A stretch of 44,442 nucleotides of DNA from assembly GCA_018066715.1 (NCBI GenBank), contig JAGPWA010000026.1:1-44442 (forward strand), read 5' to 3'. Positions 17,640 through 25,104 of the stretch are shown one piece after another. Below the pieces are notes generated by a model. The model was not told the DNA's origin, made no database searches, and saw only the letters and a program-made list of their open reading frames with translations. Both the position numbers and the translations under genes were made by a program. How positions within the stretch are numbered: the stretch's first letter is position 1; each line of letters opens with the position of its first letter. This stretch comes from Porticoccus sp. (lineage in GTDB: Bacteria > Pseudomonadota > Gammaproteobacteria > Pseudomonadales > Porticoccaceae).

Positions 17640-19733
17640 ATGAATGCACTGACGAAATATAGAATTATTTCTAGATGTAACAGCTTAAAAGTTAAAAGCA
17701 TTGCATTTCTAGTTGTATTGGTATTTTTTGTTACCCTTACATTAACCTGGTTATCACTCAGTAAAATGTACAGTGTAATGCATGAAGAACTCGACAAGCG
17801 CGGGTTTTCTGAAGCCAGCACTCTTGCCCTGGACAGTTATTACGGTCTACTGATGGAAGACCACAACATTCTGGACCAACAGATTAAAAACCGAATAAAC
17901 CGACATGATATCGCCTCTGTTCATATCGTTAATCAGTCGGGAATCCTTATTGCCTCCAGCGACAATAAACATCTGAACAGCAAGTTTCAGGATTTATTTA
18001 TAGAAAGCGCCATCTCCAAAGGGAGTAATTACACCAAAGAAACTTACGACCAAGGAAGAAGCCCAAAAAACAGTCCTCACAACAACAAAATACAGCCTAC
18101 CAAAGATTTATATTACTATTATTCACCCGTGCTGCTCAACAAGAGCACCCATGCAGATATACAGCATTTTGAAGGTGATTTTCTCGATAATGACACAGGG
18201 TCAGAATCGATGATGGTAGGCTGGATCAGAGTGGGGATTTCACTGAGCAATCTGCACTCAACATTCAATAGTTTATTGTTTTTTTCTATTGTCATTTCAT
18301 TCCTAGTATCCATTGTCACTATTGGCATCTCTTATATCATCATCAATAAAACGCTAAAGCCTTTAGAGGAGATATCAAAATCTACTCGTTCGCTGGCAGA
18401 AGGAAATTTTTCCGAGGCCCAAGAAATACGCATCACCTCACATGATGAAATTGGCTCGCTATCCGCCACGTTCAATTTAATGATCAGAAAACTGCAGGCC
18501 TACAGTCTCCAGGTAACACAACGGACAAGGCAATTAAATAAAGCAAAACAAATTGCTGAATCAGCAAATATGGCAAAGAGTGACTTCCTCACCAATATGT
18601 CTCATGAATTACGTACGCCATTAAATTCTATTATTGGTTATTCTGAAATGTTACTCAGCAGACGTCCTGGGGAGCTGAATGAAAAACAAATACGCTTTGT
18701 TAATAATATTTCGAGTAGTGGTGACCATTTGCTGGATTTGGTTAATGATATTCTTGACATCTCAAAAATTGAAGCAGGAAAAGATGGCCTTAACTTAAGC
18801 AAAGTATCCATTACAGCGCTTGCAGAACAAGTCAAACACACACTATCCCCCCTTACCCAAGACAATAAGATTGATTTTAAAATCGATCCAGCCGAACAAG
18901 ATATCGTTATTGACGCAGACCAAACGAAGCTCACACAAATACTATTAAACTTATTACGCAACGCGATTAAATTCACCAATAAAAATGGGAAAGTAACCCT
19001 ATCAACCCAATATATCCAACTCAATGATTACATTAAACATGATACAAATGATGCTAAAGGCATACTAATCTGTATTCAAGACAGTGGACTGGGCATCAAA
19101 CCTGAACACCAAACTCTTGTTTTCAACAAATTTGAACAAATCGATTCTTCCTTATCCAGAGCCCAGGAAGGAACAGGATTGGGACTACCCCTGACAAAAA
19201 CATTAGTAGAAATGCACAGGGGTGTGATCTGGGTAGAAAGTGACGGCATCCCAGGCAAGGGCTGCAAGTTTTGTTTTGTCTTGCCCATATCGCAAGATGA
19301 GCCTGAAGACGCTGGTACTAAGAGCCACATGATGCTCCCCGGCATTCATCAAACCCAGGCTGACACCCCTCCATCAGATGACAACATTCTTGTGATTGAA
19401 GATGACTTTCTTCTATGGGAATATTTAGCCACCGTACTCAATGACGCGGGCTATTTCGCGAAATTCTCAGCCAGTGCTAACGAAGGCATCAAAAAAGCAC
19501 GAGAAATACAGCCAATGGCTATATTGCTCGATATCAAGCTTCCAGATAAAAGTGGTTTTGATGTTATAAAAATTCTGAAATCTCACGGGGACACTAAAAA
19601 CATTCCAATCATTATCATTTCGTCAATTGATAAAAACTATAATCAGTCAAATGGCTATATTGACTGGCTGACCAAACCAATTGACACGAAACGCTTGGTT
19701 CAATCCCTCCATCAACTGGCAGGAAACGATTGA
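17640..19733 (+). CDS. Hybrid sensor histidine kinase (periplasmic sensor-HAMP-HisKA-HATPase-REC)
   Basis: A 697-aa membrane kinase. Helices lie at about 20-42 and 213-236, bracketing a periplasmic domain of about 170 residues. HAMP follows at about 237-290 ([17 protein letters not shown]). The HisKA H-box [16 protein letters not shown] has the phosphorylated His at about 322. The ATPase shows N-box [12 protein letters not shown]1 DSGLGI and G2 GTGLGL. A C-terminal receiver has LVIEDD, acceptor Asp near 631 ([12 protein letters not shown]) and the conserved Lys near 679. All catalytic residues are present. It starts four bases after the binding-protein gene, so the pair is probably translated together and the binding protein is a likely sensory partner. 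The receiver needs an HPt partner, and a REC-HPt gene lies convergently downstream. The ligand is unknown. Confidence 0.93.
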   Translation: MNALTKYRIISRCNSLKVKSIAFLVVLVFFVTLTLTWLSLSKMYSVMHEELDKRGFSEASTLALDSYYGLLMEDHNILDQQIKNRINRHDIASVHIVNQSGILIASSDNKHLNSKFQDLFIESAISKGSNYTKETYDQGRSPKNSPHNNKIQPTKDLYYYYSPVLLNKSTHADIQHFEGDFLDNDTGSESMMVGWIRVGISLSNLHSTFNSLLFFSIVISFLVSIVTIGISYIIINKTLKPLEEISKSTRSLAEGNFSEAQEIRITSHDEIGSLSATFNLMIRKLQAYSLQVTQRTRQLNKAKQIAESANMAKSDFLTNMSHELRTPLNSIIGYSEMLLSRRPGELNEKQIRFVNNISSSGDHLLDLVNDILDISKIEAGKDGLNLSKVSITALAEQVKHTLSPLTQDNKIDFKIDPAEQDIVIDADQTKLTQILLNLLRNAIKFTNKNGKVTLSTQYIQLNDYIKHDTNDAKGILICIQDSGLGIKPEHQTLVFNKFEQIDSSLSRAQEGTGLGLPLTKTLVEMHRGVIWVESDGIPGKGCKFCFVLPISQDEPEDAGTKSHMMLPGIHQTQADTPPSDDNILVIEDDFLLWEYLATVLNDAGYFAKFSASANEGIKKAREIQPMAILLDIKLPDKSGFDVIKILKSHGDTKNIPIIIISSIDKNYNQSNGYIDWLTKPIDTKRLVQSLHQLAGND

Positions 19734-19741
19734 GTTATCTA

Positions 19742-19786
19742 ATGACCTGCACCACCCAACCAACTTAAAGATGTTGATGACCTGCA
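19742..19786. repeat. Pair of 10-bp direct repeats between the convergent kinase and REC-HPt genes
   Basis: ATGACCTGCA occurs at 19742-19751 and again at 19777-19786, a 35-bp period, inside the 69-bp convergent gap. No hairpin terminator is visible in the gap. The meaning is unknown and it may be chance. Confidence 0.3.
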
Positions 19787-19802
19787 TGATTAATCCAGTT
19801 TT

Positions 19803-20606
19803 CTAACTTTTCTCACAGCAGCGTCTTTCATAATTTTTCAATGCAGGGACCGCAGAGGCAAATTCTTTCTCTAAGCGAGAAACCAACAGTGGAATAGATA
19901 GCTCCCCTTTCTCCAAGTGCCAATACTCAAGGTCATGACAGGTTTGAGCCACGTTGTTAATGCCGAGATTAGCACTACTTGATTTCAACGTATGTGCAGA
20001 AAATATAAGCTTGTTGATATCATCATTATCAGCAGCACAACGGATCTCTTCCAGGAAATGCTCTGCCTGATCAAAATAAGCCTTTATCAACTGCTTTATG
20101 ATCGCTGGATCGCTGCAAACACTTTCAATCACCTGAAAATCGATGTCCGCTGAAGCACTATTCTCTGAAATCTCACTAACCCTATCGTCATCCGCCAACA
20201 ACACTGTGGGTAGTTTTTCCATCGCAAGCCATTTTTCCAGCAACCCCTGTAACTGGTCAAATTTAAATGGCTTGCTTAAATAGTCATCCATGCCTACTTC
20301 AAGGCATTTATTTTTATCACCCATAACGGCATTTGCAGTTAATGCAATGATCGGTACACGTCGGCCAGTAGACGATTCACCCTCAATTCTACGGATCTCT
20401 TGTGTTGCCTGAAAACCATCCATGCCAGCCATATGGCAATCCATTAAAATCAGAGAAACATCGTCTTTTTTGAATTTCTCTACTGCCACCGCACCATCTT
20501 CGGCGACGATATATTCGTAATCCATTTCTTCAAGCATGTAGCAAACAAGCTCAAGATTCATCTGATTATCTTCTACAACTAAAACCTGCCGTGGCTTGCT
20601 CATCAT
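19803..20606 (-). CDS. REC-HPt phosphorelay protein
   Basis: A 267-aa cytoplasmic protein. The N-terminal receiver domain (VLVVEDNQMNLELVCYMLEE) has acceptor D56 in LILMDCHMAGMDG, Thr near 90 (IIALTANAVMG) and Lys near 112 (YLSKPF). A linker of about 35 residues leads to a C-terminal HPt domain with the phosphorylated histidine near 205 in FSAHTLKSSSANLG. It has no DNA-binding, GGDEF/EAL or other output domain, so it can only pass phosphate on or act as a sink. It faces the hybrid kinase, whose receiver could hand phosphate to this HPt. The two adjacent ATGs lack a clear Shine-Dalgarno. The stop of a possible 26-codon leader peptide overlaps the first ATG (TAATGATG), suggesting coupled translation. 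Confidence 0.9.
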   Translation of the reverse strand: MMSKPRQVLVVEDNQMNLELVCYMLEEMDYEYIVAEDGAVAVEKFKKDDVSLILMDCHMAGMDGFQATQEIRRIEGESSTGRRVPIIALTANAVMGDKNKCLEVGMDDYLSKPFKFDQLQGLLEKWLAMEKLPTVLLADDDRVSEISENSASADIDFQVIESVCSDPAIIKQLIKAYFDQAEHFLEEIRCAADNDDINKLIFSAHTLKSSSANLGINNVAQTCHDLEYWHLEKGELSIPLLVSRLEKEFASAVPALKNYERRCCEKS

Positions 20607-20686
20607 TAGAGCGCGCCAACAGTTTGATTTTGATTGTTACTTTTCAAAATACGTCCTTTTTTACCCTGTCTGGCATGTTGACCCAT
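20606..20686 (-). CDS. Possible 26-aa leader peptide upstream of the REC-HPt gene
   Basis: In the minus-strand leader an ATG opens a frame MGQHARQGKKGRILKSNNQN and ends TAA, overlapping the REC-HPt start as TAATG. A perfect TATAAT lies 13 bp upstream of this ATG, so the expected message would begin only a few bases before it (near-leaderless). An internal TTG start with an AAGGA upstream is an alternative. The peptide is basic and matches no family I know. The evidence is the position and stop-start overlap only. Confidence 0.25.
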   Translation of the reverse strand: MGQHARQGKKGRILKSNNQNQTVGAL

Positions 20687-20699
20687 TTTAGGAATAAAT

Positions 20700-20705
20700 A
20701 TTATA
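20700..20705 (-). promoter_or_regulatory. Perfect TATAAT -10 element upstream of the REC-HPt gene
   Basis: TATAAT on the minus strand, about 94 bp upstream of the REC-HPt ATG. The -35 region at 17-18 bp spacing (TCCTGT/TTCCTG) is a poor match, so this may be an activator-dependent promoter or a chance match. Confidence 0.35.
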
Positions 20706-20737
20706 GGTGTACTCACAAATTTACAGGAAGCAAAATG

Positions 20738-21394
20738 TCACACATCAGCCATACATTGTTTAAATTCAGCGAAATCTGACAGTACCACAAGGTCCTCTGG
20801 GCGATCAATATCGGGGAGTGCTGACAGCTCTTTCCACCGCCAACTAAGATTATTCAATCTTTTGCGAGTCACTTCCATCACCTCCCCTGAACCCCAGGGA
20901 ACCCCTGTAAACAATTTCAGGTCTAAACGATTCAATCCTACCAACACATACCCTCCATCCGTGGCCGGGCCAAACACGGCAGGAACATCATCAAGAGCCG
21001 CCAATGCTTGCGTAATATACTCACCATCAATCGCCGGGCAGTCACTGCCAATAATGATGACTCGACTATATTGCTTTAGCCTATCAGCAAAGGCATTGGC
21101 CATTCGCTCGCCGAGATCAGAGCCTTGCTGCTCGACCAACGGAACACCAGCACCCTCGACTAATTGATGAAAAAAATCATGTTCAGCACTGCACCATAAT
21201 TCCAGGTTCGAAACGGCAGATGCCTGATGAAGACGGAACTGATAATCCACCAGTGCGCAATGTAATTGCAGACTCCCGGTTTCCCCCAATGCAGGCTCAA
21301 GCCGTGTTTTTACCCGTCCCGGCAGGGGGGCTTTTGCAAATTGAAGCAAACAACTATCAGGGTACTGTACAGTCATTCTGGATAGCTCTGTCAT
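20738..21394 (-). CDS. TIGR04282-type glycosyltransferase (DUF2064, arsenosugar-associated)
   Basis: A 218-aa GT-A-like nucleotidyl/glycosyl transferase of the COG3222 group. Family signatures are CLLQFAKAPLPGRVKTRL at the N terminus, SDLGERMANAF, the acidic metal-binding IIIGSDCPAID, and FGPATDGGYVLVGLN followed by VPWGSGEVMEVTRKRL. A downstream methionine (MTVQYPDS, at 21376) is a plausible alternative start; neither has a strong Shine-Dalgarno. It is the last gene in a row with a TIGR04283-type glycosyltransferase and arsS, 27 bp after the former. That neighbourhood is the usual arsenosugar-associated set. The substrate is inferred from context, not from any residue. Confidence 0.85.
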   Translation of the reverse strand: MTELSRMTVQYPDSCLLQFAKAPLPGRVKTRLEPALGETGSLQLHCALVDYQFRLHQASAVSNLELWCSAEHDFFHQLVEGAGVPLVEQQGSDLGERMANAFADRLKQYSRVIIIGSDCPAIDGEYITQALAALDDVPAVFGPATDGGYVLVGLNRLDLKLFTGVPWGSGEVMEVTRKRLNNLSWRWKELSALPDIDRPEDLVVLSDFAEFKQCMADV

Positions 21395-21421
21395 TATGGG
21401 TATGTGATTTCAAGGAGGTCA

Positions 21422-22108
21422 TTATGAGTAATACTGCCGGGCCAAATGTTGTGGAGAGACACCTAAAAAATAGGCAAGGCGTAGACGCCACATCTGCAAA
21501 ACTGTCCGGAGAATACCTCGTTGCTCCCACCGACGACTCGAGGTGGTGACAACGCCCCGCTGAAATGAGGGCTGACTAACCTTTTTCAGGCGACGACAAA
21601 ACTCAACGTCCTCCATCAAGGGAATATTGGCAAAACCATTGAGCGATTCAAATAATGTACGGCGAACAAACAGTGCCTGGTCACCCGTGCCAATACCGAA
21701 CATTTGTGAACGAATATTCATCCCACGCTCGATCACTCGAAACAGCCATGCTGAACCGCTCAACTTAACAGGGAAAAAACCCCAATTCAGACCGTCCAAC
21801 CAGGCCGTTGAGAAATCAGAGGGTAGCTCGGTATCAGCATGCAGAAACAACAGGTATTCACCACGGGCATATCCCGCCCCAGCATTCATTTGTTGTGCGC
21901 GGCCTCGTTCACTATGCACTACTTGGTCAGCATACAACGCTGCCAACTCACAGGTATGGTCTGAACTCCCACCATCAGCAACAATGACTTCAACACCCAG
22001 ACCCCGAATACTTATGTCACGAAGTCGTTGTAACTTTTTAAGGCAAAGACCTATTTCTGTCTCTTCGTTAAGTGACGGAATGATAATGCTGAGAAATACA
22101 GTCATCAT
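21422..22108 (-). CDS. TIGR04283-type family 2 glycosyltransferase (arsenosugar-associated)
   Basis: GT2-fold transferase of about 228 aa. The N-terminal nucleotide-binding segment is FLSIIIPSLNEETEIGLCLKKL, followed by VIVADGGSSDHTCELAA and the metal-binding region YLLFLHADTELP. The acceptor region is GTGDQALFVRRTLFESLNGF, then PLMEDVEFCRRLKK. The track start at 22129 would overlap arsS by 22 bases. The two tandem ATGs at the arsS stop (TAATGATG) are better starts, and this entry uses the first. Direct stop-start overlap with arsS supports one transcript and one pathway. Confidence 0.87.
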   Translation of the reverse strand: MMTVFLSIIIPSLNEETEIGLCLKKLQRLRDISIRGLGVEVIVADGGSSDHTCELAALYADQVVHSERGRAQQMNAGAGYARGEYLLFLHADTELPSDFSTAWLDGLNWGFFPVKLSGSAWLFRVIERGMNIRSQMFGIGTGDQALFVRRTLFESLNGFANIPLMEDVEFCRRLKKVSQPSFQRGVVTTSSRRWEQRGILRTVLQMWRLRLAYFLGVSPQHLARQYYS

Positions 22109-23106
22109 TAATCCAAGGCACCGCCACAACTACTACCCTGACCTGCGGTACAACCATAGCAATGGTCAGCAATAGCGATAGAATACCCGGCAACGTCCAT
22201 GGCAAGTAAGTCCCTTAAGTGACGCAGTCCATCGGAGACGATCATCTCATTCAACCCTGATGCTGACCCGACTACTGGCACTGACATGGGCGTTTCCAGC
22301 ATTTGATTAAAATCACAATCATATAGATTGCCAAGCCAGTCCACGCTCACGGTAGTCCGGCACATCACTGTGTCCAAATTCAATGCTAAAAAATTATCCT
22401 TCAGAAGTTGCATGTATTGTTCATACCCATTCTTGGCCAAAAGTACTGCACCAAAACGACTAATAGGCATATTGGTTATCGTAAATAACTGGTTAAAGGC
22501 TAAGCCGTGATCCTCGCTGAGCCGCAGCTTATACTCCGCCTCCAATTTCTGTTGGTCTGGTGGTAAAAAAGCGCCATTGGGGTTATAAACCAGATTCAAC
22601 GGCAGTGTTTTATCGACCCCATAACCAATTTCATTGAGTATTTTCAGTGCATCAATGCTTTGTTCAAAAACACCCTTGCCCCGCTGCTCTGTTACATTCT
22701 GTTCTGAAAAACAGGGCAGCGAAGCAACTACGGTGACCTTATGGTCAGCAAGAAACTGAGCTAAATCCTGATATCCCGGCTCCAGTAAAATGGTTAGGTT
22801 ACAGCGGTCAATCACTTCAACCCCCAACTTACTGGCTTCTGAAACCAGATAACGAAAGTGAGGGTTCATCTCTGGAGCACCGCCGGTAAGATCCAACGTC
22901 TTCACGTTCTTCTCTCTTAAGACCTCAAGGACTAGCTCTATGGTCGCCATATCCATCAATTCGGTACGACTAGGACCAGCATTCACGTGGCAGTGGGTAC
23001 AACTGAGATTGCAGAGATAGCCTAAATTGACCTGTAAGGTCGTCAGTGCTGTTCTTTGCAAGGGGGGAAAGTCTGTATTCAATAACAAGGGACGAGTATC
23101 GCGCAT
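22108..23106 (-). CDS. arsS: Arsenosugar biosynthesis radical SAM protein ArsS
   Basis: A 332-aa radical SAM enzyme. The [4Fe-4S]-binding CX3CX2C motif is at residues 32-39 (LGYLCNLSCTHCH), with LDLTGGAPEMNPHFRYL as the SAM-binding GG region. A cysteine-rich C terminus reads DHCYGCTAGQGSSCGGALD. This layout is that of the radical SAM/Cys-rich TIGR04167 family, to which ArsS belongs. ArsS is described as joining the adenosyl group of SAM to methylated arsenic to make arsenosugar precursors. The C-terminal motif uses cysteine only, with no in-frame TGA, so this is not the selenoprotein form. No arsM methyltransferase is visible in this window. The ATG has no good Shine-Dalgarno (GAATCCCCCC precedes it). 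Confidence 0.9.
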   Translation of the reverse strand: MRDTRPLLLNTDFPPLQRTALTTLQVNLGYLCNLSCTHCHVNAGPSRTELMDMATIELVLEVLREKNVKTLDLTGGAPEMNPHFRYLVSEASKLGVEVIDRCNLTILLEPGYQDLAQFLADHKVTVVASLPCFSEQNVTEQRGKGVFEQSIDALKILNEIGYGVDKTLPLNLVYNPNGAFLPPDQQKLEAEYKLRLSEDHGLAFNQLFTITNMPISRFGAVLLAKNGYEQYMQLLKDNFLALNLDTVMCRTTVSVDWLGNLYDCDFNQMLETPMSVPVVGSASGLNEMIVSDGLRHLRDLLAMDVAGYSIAIADHCYGCTAGQGSSCGGALD

Positions 23107-23232
23107 GGGGGGATTCTGCCAGAATATCTTTTCAATGTGACCAACTGGCCAAGAAAAAGTTTAGTGTTGCACTCGCACAATCGTCGATTAAAGTGACATT
23201 ATTCTTACCAATGACTCTCTAACAGGTAACTC

Positions 23233-23997
23233 ATGGCCAAAAAGCACTATCAGTCCGTGGTGGTATTAACTGGTGCAGGCATTTCGGCTGAATCAGGCAT
23301 CCGCACATTTCGAGCAAGTGATGGACTCTGGGAGGATCATCATATTGAGGATGTGGCATCCCCTGAAGGGTTTGCAAGAGATCCGGACAGGGTTCACCGT
23401 TTTTACAATCAGCGACGTGACCAGCTTCTCAGTCAAAGTATAGAGCCTAACCCTGCTCATTTTTCCCTAGCAGATTTTGAGCTGAAATTTTCTGAGAACT
23501 TTTCTAGGGACTTTTCTAGGGACTTGTCTAGGGACTTGTCTAAGAGCTACACACTGATCACCCAGAATATTGATGACCTGCATGAGCGGGCCGGCTCAAG
23601 TAGCCCATTACATATGCACGGTGAATTATTAAAAATTCGTTGCAGTCAATCTGGCCGTATCTTTGAGTGCAGAGACAACACCACGCCCTTGTCAAAGTGC
23701 CCCTGCTGTGGAATGTCAGGGAACCTGCGGCCTCATGTTGTATGGTTTGGCGAAATGCCCCTCTACATGAATGAAATTTATCAGGCCCTGAACAGCTGTG
23801 ATCTATTTATCGCCATTGGCACTTCCGGCAATGTTTATCCAGCCGCTGGCTTTTTTGAAACCGCCAAAATGGCGGGAGCCCACACTGTGGAGTTAAATCT
23901 TGAGCCCTCAATCAATGGTTCGCAATTTGCTGAACAGCACTATGGCCCAGCCTCTGAGGTGATCCCTCACTACGTCAAGGCCCTCCTTGCTGGATAA
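23233..23997 (+). CDS. Sirtuin-type NAD+-dependent protein deacylase (CobB-like)
   Basis: A 254-aa class III sirtuin. It removes acyl groups from lysines using NAD+. NAD-binding [14 protein letters not shown] is followed by [12 protein letters not shown], the catalytic His near 129 in LHMHGELL, and the zinc-binding set [11 protein letters not shown] ... KCPCCG. Later come VVWFGEMP, the [13 protein letters not shown] segment and ELNLEPS. Tyr58 and Arg61 in FYNQRR fit the Y-x-x-R pair linked to desuccinylase/deglutarylase activity. Residues 89-104 ([17 protein letters not shown]) are a four-unit insertion encoded by a 12-bp tandem repeat, just before the TQNID core strand. It is divergent from arsS. 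AGGTAACTC precedes the ATG. Confidence 0.93.
   Translation: MAKKHYQSVVVLTGAGISAESGIRTFRASDGLWEDHHIEDVASPEGFARDPDRVHRFYNQRRDQLLSQSIEPNPAHFSLADFELKFSENFSRDFSRDLSRDLSKSYTLITQNIDDLHERAGSSSPLHMHGELLKIRCSQSGRIFECRDNTTPLSKCPCCGMSGNLRPHVVWFGEMPLYMNEIYQALNSCDLFIAIGTSGNVYPAAGFFETAKMAGAHTVELNLEPSINGSQFAEQHYGPASEVIPHYVKALLAG
23497..23544 (+). repeat. 12-bp tandem repeat, four units, inside the sirtuin gene
   Basis: Units are aacttttctagg, gacttttctagg, gacttgtctagg and gacttgtctaag. They are in frame and encode [16 protein letters not shown]. Neighbouring units differ by one base, which fits stepwise slippage duplication. Confidence 0.9.
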
Positions 23998-24015
23998 CGT
24001 TGAGGTTGGACTGAA

Positions 24016-25083
24016 TTACTTCCAGTCCGCTTCATCATCTGCGGTTGCTTCCCAATCGTGATCTGTTTCTTTTACTGCATAGAGAAGACAATCACTGATG
24101 GCGATATCTGGGTTAGTCGTCGCCATAAATAACTTGAGTGTTGTTCGAGGATAAAGCTTACCCCCCTCTTCAACAAAGAGGTCATCAATAACATCTTCAC
24201 CCCGCTCATCTAATGCCCTGAGCACGCGAATACCACGCGGCCCCAGCCAAGCCAATGCGGTGTCTGGCCTAACGACACCAAAGTTACGCCGATCTATGTG
24301 ATCAGGGAGGGTAATATCCATATTTAGCCGCGGCTCATGGTCATAACACAGCTGCCCCCCTTCATTTAGTTCTAGGCGCACTGGGTGATGGTAAATATCC
24401 ATCTCCTCCAAGGCGACCGAGGTATACAACTGAGGTCTAGTAATAAAGCGTGTCAGGCCCTGATAGGCAACTTCATCGGATTGCACTTGCATAGAACCAC
24501 CACACTCCACCGTGAGCACAGGGCAACCCAAATCAGAAACCTCCATCAAGGCACCAAGACGATGACCTGTAATAATTAACCGATGGGTAAACAGTGTTGC
24601 CAAATCGAGGTAGCGCGTATGGGGCTCCACGCAAACAGTAAATGCTGGCCCTTCCCCAGAGGTGTTGTGTATATCAATAACGGCTTCTGGGTGCGCTTCT
24701 CGAATAATCTCAAGAAGTGCTTTCGCCACAGCACCCTGACAGCCCTCAAAGGGAGGTGTAAACAGGCGGTTCATATCCTGCTGACCCGGCAAAAACCGAT
24801 GTGAAAATAGAGGCTCAGCCAACGCTGCATCAACGTACACCACTGCCAGCAGCAGGGTCACCTCTGGTTGGCAGCCTAAACGTAACAGCTGGTGAATAGC
24901 CTTTAATCCAGAGGGTTCATTGCCGTGTAATAGCGTCACCATCACCCGACAACGAGAATTATCTCGACCATTGAGATGAATAATCGTCGGTCCGCCCAAC
25001 TCGGCTAAAAAAGCCGGTACTGTGGAAGCAATTTGCTCAGGTGTGGGGTTGTACCAATGACGGAACACCGTATCTTGTAACAT
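24016..25083 (-). CDS. Succinylglutamate desuccinylase/aspartoacylase-family metallohydrolase
   Basis: A zinc carboxypeptidase-fold (M14-like AstE/AspA) hydrolase of 355 aa. Zinc and catalytic residues are seen in MVTLLHGNEPSGLKAI (His and Glu) and AVIDIHNTSGEGPAF (His), with LTVECGGSMQ carrying a likely catalytic Glu. The family cleaves N-acyl amino acids or amides. The track starts at TTG one codon upstream; the ATG MLQDTVFRHW has GGAGG nine bases before it and is preferred. It lies about 20 bp downstream of a GCS2-family ligase on the same strand, so an amide-bond-making and amide-bond-cleaving pair is inferred. The exact substrate is unknown. Confidence 0.85.
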   Translation of the reverse strand: MLQDTVFRHWYNPTPEQIASTVPAFLAELGGPTIIHLNGRDNSRCRVMVTLLHGNEPSGLKAIHQLLRLGCQPEVTLLLAVVYVDAALAEPLFSHRFLPGQQDMNRLFTPPFEGCQGAVAKALLEIIREAHPEAVIDIHNTSGEGPAFTVCVEPHTRYLDLATLFTHRLIITGHRLGALMEVSDLGCPVLTVECGGSMQVQSDEVAYQGLTRFITRPQLYTSVALEEMDIYHHPVRLELNEGGQLCYDHEPRLNMDITLPDHIDRRNFGVVRPDTALAWLGPRGIRVLRALDERGEDVIDDLFVEEGGKLYPRTTLKLFMATTNPDIAISDCLLYAVKETDHDWEATADDEADWK

Positions 25084-25104
25084 CAAACGGAACCTCCGAA
25101 CTTG

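Noticed and set aside
22108-23106. Selenocysteine form of ArsS
   Set aside because: The Cys-rich C terminus is read entirely with cysteine codons, and there is no in-frame TGA before the TAA stop.
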